From Actinomycetota bacterium (lineage in GTDB: Bacteria; Actinomycetota; Acidimicrobiia; Acidimicrobiales; Ilumatobacteraceae): a stretch of 6,555 nt of DNA. The stretch spans positions 1 through 6,555 of the forward strand of contig SXPW01000004.1 of NCBI GenBank assembly GCA_005793785.1, read 5' to 3'. A program made the translations under genes and the position numbers. Below the pieces are notes generated by a model. The model made no database searches and had not been told where the DNA came from. It worked only from the letters and a program-made list of their open reading frames with translations. Shown here one piece after another: positions 1 to 5,377 of this stretch. The first letter of the stretch is position 1. Each line of letters opens with the position of its first letter.

Positions 1-1
1 C

Positions 2-307
2 TCGCGATCGCTTCCGATGGTCGTCGGCAAACGTGGCAAGGCACCAGATGGCAGCTTGGTGAGAATCGACGTCACGGGGCCGGTCGTTCGGTCGTTCCAC
101 GTCGCAACCAACGGCGGCAAGGCGAGCCATGTGGATCCGGCGTCGTTCACCGGTTCGCCGGCGTGCGCAATTTCGCTCGACAGCAACACCTACGTCGCGC
201 TGTGTTGCGGGCGTCAATTCCATCAGGCGGGGGATCCCCGAGTAACCATCGCCGGCGACACCGAGCTGGGATTGCGAATCATGGCCGGCTTCAACGTGAT
301 GATTTGA
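2..307 (+). CDS. C-terminal part of a TIGR03083-family (mycothiol-dependent maleylpyruvate isomerase-like) protein, 5' truncated
   Basis: The frame is open from the left edge to TGA at 305-307, so about 101 C-terminal residues are present and the start lies outside the window. An ATG at 17 is internal in my reading. The segment fits the SCP2-like C-terminal domain that follows the DinB-like metal-binding domain in TIGR03083 and MDMPI proteins: an IDVTGPV strand, a GGKASHVD turn, a CGRQFHQAGDP segment and the closing VTIAGDTELGLRIMAGFNVMI region, whose GDxxLG...NxM pattern is typical. The metal-binding N-terminal domain is not in view, so catalysis cannot be judged. In actinobacteria these proteins are often of unknown substrate, and the founding activity is mycothiol-dependent isomerisation of maleylpyruvate. 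The next ORF begins 10 bp downstream on the same strand. Family placement is by recall of the pattern, not by alignment. Confidence 0.68.
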   Translation, partial: SRSLPMVVGKRGKAPDGSLVRIDVTGPVVRSFHVATNGGKASHVDPASFTGSPACAISLDSNTYVALCCGRQFHQAGDPRVTIAGDTELGLRIMAGFNVMI

Positions 308-317
308 TGGTGCCACA

Positions 318-575
318 GTGATTGCACCGCGAACTGCGGCCGAAGTCGAACAACGGTTGAGTCACTGGGCGATGGTTGATGAACGCGCAGGTAACACCGC
401 CGCCGCCAGACGCGTGGCGGTGCTCACTGGGCGCGGCGTCGAGGTGGTCGAATACGAGTTTCGGGAACGACCCAACGACTGGGTGCACCGCGATTGGATG
501 CGCCCGGTTCGTTTCGTCTATCGCAACATTCCGAGGGGTATTCGCATGCAACTAAAGAAGCGATTGGCCGAATAA
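318..575 (+). CDS. Small hypothetical protein (85 aa), possibly the detached N-terminus of the downstream glycosyltransferase
   Basis: A GTG at 318 opens an 85-codon frame ending in TAA at 573-575. It is the first usable start after an in-frame stop at 300-302. An in-frame ATG at 372 is the alternative. No Shine-Dalgarno sequence precedes either, so coupling to the gene ending at 307 is likely. The product is charged and soluble, with no signal peptide or membrane segment, and I do not recognise a domain. The C-terminal third (DWMRPVRFVYRNIPRG, then a basic LKKRL stretch) is a basic amphipathic segment. It recalls the basic linkers that precede the first GT2 domain in many tandem glycosyltransferases. 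The frame is the same as that of the glycosyltransferase, which starts at the very next codon. The two may therefore be a single gene split by a nonsense codon. Otherwise this is a short protein of unknown function in the same transcript. Confidence 0.5.
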   Translation: MIAPRTAAEVEQRLSHWAMVDERAGNTAAARRVAVLTGRGVEVVEYEFRERPNDWVHRDWMRPVRFVYRNIPRGIRMQLKKRLAE

Positions 576-2114
576 TTGTCGCGCGTCCTCTTCGCCACTG
601 ACGGGTCGAAGGCGACACCCGACGACCTCGCAATCACCGGCAGGTCGATTCGCCGTTTGGGATTCGGGCGACATTCGTGGAGGATCGTCGGCATCGAGCA
701 CGGCTGGGCGGCTTCGCGATTTCGCCGAATCTCCCTCGCGGATGATCCGAAGGCCGAATGGGTGGTATTCATTCCGGCGGGAGATCGCGTGACACGAGAC
801 GCGATACAGGTAGTCCACCGCGCCGTCGACGCTGCCGGCGCCGAAGTCGACGTCATCTACGGGGACACCGAACACGACGTCAAGCGAGCCGATCGACTGC
901 CGACGTTCCAACGACGGCCTGGATTCTCGCCCGAACGGCTGCGATCGCACGATTACATCGGTGGTTTCATCATGGCGCGGCGAGCCCTCGTCGACTCGGT
1001 AGGTGGAATCGATGTGCTCGCAACCACGAGTTCGCACGATCGGAATCTGCGACTCACGGAGTCGGCTCGCAAGGTGCACCGAACGTCGGCGATTTGCAAC
1101 GTGACTGCATCATCGAACTTGCTCCCCGACGCCGATGCCGACGCGGTCGCGAGGCATCTGGCGCGTCGTGGAATCGATGCGACCGTCCACTTCGACGCCA
1201 GCCTGCCCGCCGTTCGCGTGCGGCGCAAGCTGCGTCAACGCCCGAAGGTTTCGGTGATCATTCCAACGCGCGGGAGCAGCGCCGAATTACGCGGACACGA
1301 CGCACCTTTCGTCACCAATGCCGTTCGCACCCTGATTGAACGCTCGACGTACCAGGAACTCGAGTTCATCGTGGTTGCCGACACCCCCACGCCGCCGGAG
1401 GTTCGTGCGGAGCTTCAACGATTGGGAGGCGACCGCCTGCTCATCATCGACTACGACAAGGCCTTCAACTTTGCCTTGAAGAACAACATTGGAGTCGCCC
1501 ACTCCAGCGGCGAATTCTTGTTGCTGTTGAACGACGACACGGAGATCATTTCACCCGACGCATTGGAAACAATGCTGGCGATCTTCGAGGACGGCAACGT
1601 CGGCATCGTCGGACCGATTCTTTACTTCGAGGACGGAAGCATTCAGAGCGCGGGTCACGTATTTTCTCCCGACCCGACCGACATGTACCGACTCAAGCCA
1701 GCGTCGACTCGCGGCGCGCACAATTACGTACGAGTACAACGTGAAGCATCGAGCGTCATCGCGGCGTGCCTCCTGACTACGCGCCGCGTATTCGACGCCG
1801 TTGGCGGCCTGAGCACGCAGTTTCCCGGCAATTGGAACGACATCGACTACGCACTCAAGGTGCAGCAGGCCGGGTATTCGGTCATCTTCACGCCGCATGC
1901 GGAATTCTTCCACTTCGAGTCAAAGACCAGGGTCGCTGTTCGCCTCGAATCGGAGGTGGCGAAGCTCGGGCACCGCTGGGGCGACATCCTCGATGACGAT
2001 CCGTATTTCAATCCGCTCTTGCAGCGTTTCATCAATGTGTGGCGCTCGGACTTCCACTCCGATCGGTCCTACGAGGAAGCCTTGGGGCCCACAGCGCCGA
2101 TTTCCTCGAAGTAG
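576..2114 (+). CDS. Tandem-domain glycosyltransferase, family 2 (GT-A fold)
   Basis: This 512-aa protein should transfer a sugar from a nucleotide-sugar donor to a cell-surface glycan. Donor and acceptor are not predictable. The C-terminal domain is complete: VSVIIPTRG (225-233) is the first GT2 strand, FNFALKNN (297-304) the usual pre-DxD segment, NDDTEI (319-324) the metal/nucleotide Asp motif, NDIDYAL (421-427) the ED-type acceptor motif, then AGYSVIFTPHAEFFHFES (432-449) and the DPYFNP tail (475-480). The first about 215 residues look like a second, degenerate GT2 domain. FIPAGD (65-70) replaces the normal Asp-rich motif, YGDTEHD (95-101) matches the usual YSDED block, and RRPGFSPERLRSHDYIGG (113-130) and the VGG at 142-144 are also recognisable. 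No membrane segment is seen. The TTG start at 576 directly follows the TAA of the preceding in-frame ORF, with only a weak distant AAGAAG upstream, so the true N-terminus may lie in that ORF. The last 46 bp overlap the convergent gene. Confidence 0.88.
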   Translation: MSRVLFATDGSKATPDDLAITGRSIRRLGFGRHSWRIVGIEHGWAASRFRRISLADDPKAEWVVFIPAGDRVTRDAIQVVHRAVDAAGAEVDVIYGDTEHDVKRADRLPTFQRRPGFSPERLRSHDYIGGFIMARRALVDSVGGIDVLATTSSHDRNLRLTESARKVHRTSAICNVTASSNLLPDADADAVARHLARRGIDATVHFDASLPAVRVRRKLRQRPKVSVIIPTRGSSAELRGHDAPFVTNAVRTLIERSTYQELEFIVVADTPTPPEVRAELQRLGGDRLLIIDYDKAFNFALKNNIGVAHSSGEFLLLLNDDTEIISPDALETMLAIFEDGNVGIVGPILYFEDGSIQSAGHVFSPDPTDMYRLKPASTRGAHNYVRVQREASSVIAACLLTTRRVFDAVGGLSTQFPGNWNDIDYALKVQQAGYSVIFTPHAEFFHFESKTRVAVRLESEVAKLGHRWGDILDDDPYFNPLLQRFINVWRSDFHSDRSYEEALGPTAPISSK

Positions 2115-2518
2115 GCGAGGTGCGCCTGCACCACCCGAACTGCATCGACGTCATCGAGTAGGTCGATCTCGCGACGTTCGGCTTCGCCGAGCAACCACGC
2201 CGTCAAGGTTTCCTCGCTCGCCACGACTTCCTCGTCGATGTCCTGTGGACGATCCACCACGTTGCTGGGTTGCAATCCCTTGGCATGCATCCAACGCATG
2301 TGGGCCACCAGCAATCGTTCCACTTCGTCGAACGTGAGTCTGGATTGCGAATCGACGGGTAGGCGCTCAGCCACGAACGCCACCGCATCGTTCAGCAGGT
2401 ACACCGCCCGTGGCGCCACCGAGTCCAGTCGACGAGCCTCCCGACCGATAGCCACCGCCGCAATGGCGAACACGAACACCGCCGAGACGGCGACGAAGAG
2501 CGCGGTGACGGGGCTCAG
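2069..2518 (-). CDS. Small membrane-anchored protein of unknown function, probably CTG start
   Basis: From CTG at 2518 the product is 149 aa. Residues 4-25 form one hydrophobic segment (ALFVAVSAVFVFAIAAVAIG), followed by GREARRLDSVAPRAVY and a soluble acidic domain with a helical, Leu-rich pattern (FDEVERLLVAHMRWMHAKGL at 63-82, then LLGEAERREID at 109-119 and HLAYFEEIGAVGPK at 133-146). The reading frame is clearly coding. I recall similar proteins of one N-terminal TM plus this soluble part from Acidimicrobiia, but know no function. No ATG, GTG or TTG stands at the expected N-terminus. The first GTG (2479) would remove half the TM helix. CTG at 2518 overlaps the acyl-CoA dehydrogenase stop as CTGA, suggesting translational coupling in a two-gene operon. 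The 3' end overlaps the convergent glycosyltransferase by 46 bp, so both C-terminal tails are constrained by the opposite strand. The exact start is uncertain. Confidence 0.72.
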   Translation of the reverse strand: MSPVTALFVAVSAVFVFAIAAVAIGREARRLDSVAPRAVYLLNDAVAFVAERLPVDSQSRLTFDEVERLLVAHMRWMHAKGLQPSNVVDRPQDIDEEVVASEETLTAWLLGEAERREIDLLDDVDAVRVVQAHLAYFEEIGAVGPKASS

Positions 2519-3630
2519 ATGCCGATGCGTTGGGCGAGTTGTTCGCGATGGTACGCGGGGTCGCCGAACAACAATTCGCTCGACTTGGCACGCTTGAAGT
2601 ACAGGTGCGCGGGATGTTCCCACGTGAATCCGATACCGCCATGGATCTGGATGTTCTCGGCAGCCGCGTGGAAGTAGGCCTCCGAGCAGTACGCCTTCGA
2701 GAGTGATGCCACCGAGGCAAGCTCGTCGTTCATTTCGCTGGCGCACCACATGCCGTAGTAGGCGGCGGACTTCGCCGACTCCACTTCGAGCAACATGTCC
2801 GCACACTTGTGTTTGATCGCTTGGAACGACCCGATTGGGCGACCGAATTGCACTCGCACCTTGGCGTACTCCACGGCCATGTCGAGTACCTTCTGCGCTC
2901 CACCAACCTGCTCGGCGGCGAGACCCACTGCCGCCAAGTCGAACACCTTGCTCAGCACCTCCCAGCCCTTGCCTTCGGTGCCGATGAGTTCGGCCTCGAC
3001 GCCCTTGAATTCCAATTTCGCCTGTTTGCGGGTTTGATCCATGGTGGAAAGTGACGTTCGAGTGAGTCCCTTGGCGTTGCCATCCACGGCGAACAACGAC
3101 ACGCCCTTGCCGGTCCTTGCTGCGACGATGATGAGCGACGCGATGTGTCCGTCGATGACGAACATCTTGGTGCCGTCGAGCGTGAACTTGGAACCGGACC
3201 CCTTCGCCGACATCGTGACGCCTGCTTCGTCCCATTTGCCCGACGGTTCGGTCGACGCGAGCGTGGCGATGGTTTCACCTGCGGCGATTCCCGGGAGATA
3301 CTTCTTCTTTGCGGCATCGTCCCCGCTCTGCAGCAACGTGTTGGCGGCGAGCACCACCGTGGAGAAGTACGGGGCACACAGGAGAGCGCGACCCATCTCC
3401 TCGAGCACGACGCCCAACTCGACGTAGGAGAAACCCATGCCACCGAAGTCCTCGGGAATGTGCAAACCCATGAGACCCATCTGCGATCCCATCTGGTCCC
3501 ACACCGCCTTGTCGAAACCCTGTTCGGTTTCCATCTGCGCACGCACCGCGGTTTCGGGCGACTTCGAGTCGAGGAAGGCGCGGACGGTCTTGCGGAGTTC
3601 TTCTTGTTCTTCGGTGAAGGCAAAGTTCAT
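2515..3630 (-). CDS. Acyl-CoA dehydrogenase family protein (FadE-like), catalytic base not obvious
   Basis: The 371-aa product has the whole acyl-CoA dehydrogenase fold. These FAD enzymes form the alpha-beta double bond of acyl-CoA esters in fatty acid or sterol side-chain oxidation. Landmarks: NFAFTEEQEELRKTVRAFL (2-20) opens the N-terminal helical domain, IPEDFGGMG is at 58-66, ASTEPSGKWDE (125-135) is the flavin/substrate strand, FGRPIGSFQAIKH (262-274) the FAD/interface motif, IHGGIGFTWEH (329-339) the C-terminal motif and RAKSSELLFGD (347-357) the last helix region. Phe355 stands where medium-chain enzymes carry the catalytic Glu, and Ala233 where isovaleryl-CoA dehydrogenase carries its Glu; Glu240 is nearby. 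Heteromeric actinobacterial FadE pairs contain a subunit without the base, so this may be such a subunit, but no second FadE is adjacent. ATG 3630 gives the canonical N-terminus; an in-frame ATG at 3639 is the alternative. It is first of a two-gene minus-strand unit. Confidence 0.9.
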   Translation of the reverse strand: MNFAFTEEQEELRKTVRAFLDSKSPETAVRAQMETEQGFDKAVWDQMGSQMGLMGLHIPEDFGGMGFSYVELGVVLEEMGRALLCAPYFSTVVLAANTLLQSGDDAAKKKYLPGIAAGETIATLASTEPSGKWDEAGVTMSAKGSGSKFTLDGTKMFVIDGHIASLIIVAARTGKGVSLFAVDGNAKGLTRTSLSTMDQTRKQAKLEFKGVEAELIGTEGKGWEVLSKVFDLAAVGLAAEQVGGAQKVLDMAVEYAKVRVQFGRPIGSFQAIKHKCADMLLEVESAKSAAYYGMWCASEMNDELASVASLSKAYCSEAYFHAAAENIQIHGGIGFTWEHPAHLYFKRAKSSELLFGDPAYHREQLAQRIGI

Positions 3631-3726
3631 GCCCCTCATACTGTCGGACGAACCACGAAATTCGCCAATCGGACGCGGAATGACCCTCCCACCCGAGGTG
3701 GGCCCGGGCACTGCCAGAATTGGGGC
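3631..3726. promoter_or_regulatory. Divergent promoter region between the acyl-CoA dehydrogenase and the hydrolase
   Basis: The 96-bp spacer must hold promoters for both divergent genes. Neither ATG has a well-spaced Shine-Dalgarno sequence. On the plus strand CAGAAT (3715-3720) lies at -12 to -7 relative to the A of the hydrolase ATG. On the minus strand CAGTAT (3643-3638) lies at about -13 to -8 relative to the dehydrogenase ATG. Both are one mismatch from the actinobacterial TANNNT -10 element and would give leaderless or near-leaderless transcripts. No convincing -35 element is seen. The assignment is inference from spacing. Confidence 0.35.
3688..3702. repeat. Short GC-rich inverted repeat in the divergent spacer
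   Basis: CCCACC and GGTGGG form a perfect 6-bp dyad around the trinucleotide CGA. It is directly followed by the self-complementary GCCCGGGC (3702-3709). No T-run follows on either strand, so it does not look like an intrinsic terminator. Its place upstream of the hydrolase would suit a small operator, but in high-GC DNA a 6-bp dyad can arise by chance. Confidence 0.35.
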
Positions 3727-4341
3727 ATGACCACCGTCCACTGGTCGAATGCCGACGTGGAGGTGCACAAGGTGGTCGTCGGACCGGTCGATAACAACGT
3801 CTTCGTCGTGCGGTGCCGTGCCACGGGTGAGGCACTGCTCATCGATGCGGCCAATGAACACGAGCGATTGTTGGAATTGTGCAAAGCCCTGGGCGTGCGA
3901 AGGGTACTCGAGACTCATGGCCACTGGGACCACATCCAGGCGATTCCGGCCATGCGAGAGGCCGGCTACGAGGTCTCCGTGACGGCACTCGATGCGCCGC
4001 GATTGCACGAGGTTGGTTACGACCTGCTCCTCGACGACAAGGAGGTCGTGGAGATCGGTCGACTCCGGATGCACGCGTTGCACACCCCCGGTCACACTGA
4101 GGGCTCGATCTGTTTCCACGTTGCCGATACACCGCTGCTCTTCACCGGCGACACCTTGTTCCCGGGCGGACCGGGCGCCACGAAGTTCGATGGTGGCGAC
4201 TTCCCCACGATCATTCGATCGATCACCGATTCCTTGTTCGCGTTTGCTGATGACACGATCGTGCTCCCTGGTCACGGCAACGACACGACCATCGGCAACG
4301 AACGACCACAACTGGATACGTGGGTGGCGCGCGGATGGTGA
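3727..4341 (+). CDS. Metallo-beta-lactamase-fold hydrolase, glyoxalase II-like
   Basis: The 204-aa protein carries every metal ligand of the metallo-beta-lactamase superfamily: THGHWDH at 63-69 (His64, His66, Asp68, His69), HTPGHTEGS at 119-127 (His123), FTGDTLFPGG at 139-148 (Asp142) and LPGHG at 180-184 (His183). A dinuclear metal site is therefore expected in the cytoplasm. The order, spacing and short length match hydroxyacylglutathione hydrolase (GloB)-like proteins, which hydrolyse thioesters. In an actinobacterium the thiol partner could be mycothiol instead of glutathione, but that is inference. The dedicated C-terminal substrate-binding helices of true glyoxalase II are absent. ATG 3727 is chosen because the N-terminus (MTTVHWSNADVEVHKVVVGP) runs straight into the first fold strand. 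The frame stays open far upstream, but that part opposes the dehydrogenase gene. A CAGAAT element 7 bp before the ATG suggests a leaderless transcript. The desaturase follows after 22 bp. Confidence 0.9.
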   Translation: MTTVHWSNADVEVHKVVVGPVDNNVFVVRCRATGEALLIDAANEHERLLELCKALGVRRVLETHGHWDHIQAIPAMREAGYEVSVTALDAPRLHEVGYDLLLDDKEVVEIGRLRMHALHTPGHTEGSICFHVADTPLLFTGDTLFPGGPGATKFDGGDFPTIIRSITDSLFAFADDTIVLPGHGNDTTIGNERPQLDTWVARGW

Positions 4342-4345
4342 CGGT

Positions 4346-4350
4346 GGAAG
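4346..4350 (+). promoter_or_regulatory. Candidate ribosome binding site bearing on the desaturase start
   Basis: GGAAG, within GGTGGAAG, lies just after the hydrolase stop codon. It is 7 nt before an in-frame GTG at 4358 and 13 nt before ATG 4364. The spacing therefore favours GTG 4358 over the ATG, adding two residues to the protein. Evidence is limited to sequence and spacing. Confidence 0.3.
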
Positions 4351-4363
4351 CGGCCTGGTGCTC

Positions 4364-5344
4364 ATGACGAAGAACCCACGCCTCGGCGGCATGACGCCTC
4401 CCACACTGCCCACATCACGCGTCGCTGGCACCCGATTACGTGACGACGCTCGCCCACTGCCCGACTGGCGCGAGACGCTCCGCAAGATTCCGAACCTTCG
4501 CAACACGGTGAGCATCGTCTCGACGTACGTTCAGGCTGCGACGATCATCGTCGTGACGTTGTGGTGGAACCATCCGATCGGCTGGTTGCTCGGAGTCCTG
4601 CTGATGGGTCGCACCCACGCCATGTTCTTGTCGCTCATGCACGAGGCGGCTCATCGGCTGCTGCTGTCCGACAAACGGTTGAACGATTGGGTTGGACGCT
4701 GGATCATCGGCTATCCCGCCTTCACCAACACCGACGCGTACCGTCGCGTGCACATGGCGCACCATCGCGACGAGTTCGGTCCCGAGGAACCGGATATTCC
4801 CTTGTATGCGAACTATCCGATTCCGCCGGCGAGTTTCCGTCGAAAACTCTGGCGCGATGCGACAGGTCGGACCGGATGGAAGTTGCTGAAACAACAACTC
4901 GCCGGCTTGCGCGGCCCGGACCCGCTCACCCGTCGTTCACAACGACAGATCCTGTTGGTGCAGGTTGCACTCTTCCTCGTCGGTGTTGCTGCGGGTGCGC
5001 CGCACGCCTACGTCCTGCTGTGGCTCCTTCCGCACCTCACGGTGTGGCGAGTCATCAATCGCCTTCGCTCCGTTGCCGAACACGGCGGTATGCAACGGGG
5101 CGAGGATCGGCGAGTTGCCACGCACTCCGTACGCCAGTCGTTGCTTGCCCGCTTCTATCTCGTGCCGTTCAACATCGGATTCCACTTGTCGCACCATGTC
5201 GATTCCGGAATTCCGTTTCGATCGTTGCCCGAATACCACCGTGAACTCGAACGGGCGGGCTATGTCACGGAACAACTGGAGTACCCCTCCTATCGGGCGG
5301 TGTGGCGTGCGTTACGCACCACCCCATTTCCCCTATCGGCGTAG
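4364..5344 (+). CDS. Membrane fatty acid desaturase/hydroxylase family protein (histidine-box di-iron enzyme)
   Basis: The 326-aa protein has the three His boxes of the membrane fatty-acid desaturase superfamily (PF00487 type): HEAAH at 93-97, HMAHH at 130-134 and HLSHH at 274-278, plus RSVAEHGG at 235-242, which supplies an extra His near the di-iron site. Hydrophobic stretches near 49-68, 72-91, 195-212 and 214-230 give the usual two-hairpin membrane layout, with the His boxes on the cytoplasmic side. Such enzymes use oxygen and electrons from ferredoxin or a similar donor to desaturate or hydroxylate acyl chains, sphingoid bases or carotenoids; the substrate cannot be told here. The RVHMAHH...EEPDIPLY context and the EHG motif are also seen in carotenoid-hydroxylase-like and sphingolipid-type members. 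ATG 4364 is used; GTG 4358 fits the ribosome binding site better and ATG 4391 is possible. The TAG stop (5342-5344) is inside a perfect inverted repeat. Confidence 0.9.
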   Translation: MTKNPRLGGMTPPTLPTSRVAGTRLRDDARPLPDWRETLRKIPNLRNTVSIVSTYVQAATIIVVTLWWNHPIGWLLGVLLMGRTHAMFLSLMHEAAHRLLLSDKRLNDWVGRWIIGYPAFTNTDAYRRVHMAHHRDEFGPEEPDIPLYANYPIPPASFRRKLWRDATGRTGWKLLKQQLAGLRGPDPLTRRSQRQILLVQVALFLVGVAAGAPHAYVLLWLLPHLTVWRVINRLRSVAEHGGMQRGEDRRVATHSVRQSLLARFYLVPFNIGFHLSHHVDSGIPFRSLPEYHRELERAGYVTEQLEYPSYRAVWRALRTTPFPLSA

Positions 5345-5351
5345 GGGAAAT
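5326..5351. repeat. Perfect 10-bp inverted repeat at the desaturase stop codon, upstream of sufC
   Basis: ATTTCCCCTA (5326-5335) and TAGGGGAAAT (5342-5351) are exact reverse complements around the six bases TCGGCG. The right arm holds the desaturase TAG stop. As RNA this is a 10-bp hairpin at the end of the desaturase message, but no T-run follows (the next bases are TGCCCGACG), so it is not a standard intrinsic terminator. As DNA it is a 26-bp dyad centred about 39 bp before the likely sufC start, overlapping where a -35 element would sit. That position suits a repressor or activator operator. I do not recognise the half-site as a known SufR, IscR or Fur box. Confidence 0.7.
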
Positions 5352-5364
5352 TGCCCGACGCGAA

Positions 5365-5370
5365 TAGCGT
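5365..5370 (+). promoter_or_regulatory. Candidate -10 element for sufC
   Basis: TAGCGT matches the TANNNT actinobacterial -10 pattern and ends 7 bp before GTG 5378. This places a transcription start at or next to the GTG, a leaderless arrangement. No good -35 hexamer is seen at 17-18 bp; the inverted repeat occupies that region. The call rests on motif and spacing only. Confidence 0.4.
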
Positions 5371-5377
5371 TGCGAGG

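Noticed and set aside
552..1079. 175-residue minus-strand frame within the glycosyltransferase gene
   Set aside because: It has no recognisable motif and opposes recognisable GT2 blocks; high-GC DNA gives many such long antisense frames.
2519..3235. Upstream part of the minus-strand frame that contains the small membrane protein
   Set aside because: It lies out of frame within the dehydrogenase gene and reads as Arg/His-rich shadow. Only the portion from about 2518 down has protein-like character.
3145..3726. Upstream open extension of the hydrolase frame inside the dehydrogenase gene
   Set aside because: It lies antisense to conserved dehydrogenase sequence. The metallo-hydrolase fold begins at 3727, and the upstream residues match nothing.
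3992..4363. Extension of the desaturase frame back into the hydrolase gene
   Set aside because: This part is Ser/Arg-rich and overlaps all the metal-ligand motifs of the hydrolase in another frame. It is a shadow of that gene.
3631..4515. Upstream open extension of the minus-strand dehydrogenase frame to 4515
   Set aside because: The added residues are low-complexity and Arg/His/Val-rich, show no family pattern, and oppose the clearly coding hydrolase and desaturase. The canonical N-terminus is at 3630.
5284..5341. Direct repeat of CCTATCGG at 5289-5296 and 5332-5339
   Set aside because: Only eight bases match exactly, one copy is within coding sequence, and there is no further copy to suggest a repeat family or attachment site.
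5351..5377. TTG 5351 as the sufC start, adding nine residues
   Set aside because: The codon begins in the last base of the inverted repeat, the preceding AGGGGA is too close to act as a normal ribosome binding site, and GTG 5378 has a well-placed -10-like element. It is not fully excluded.
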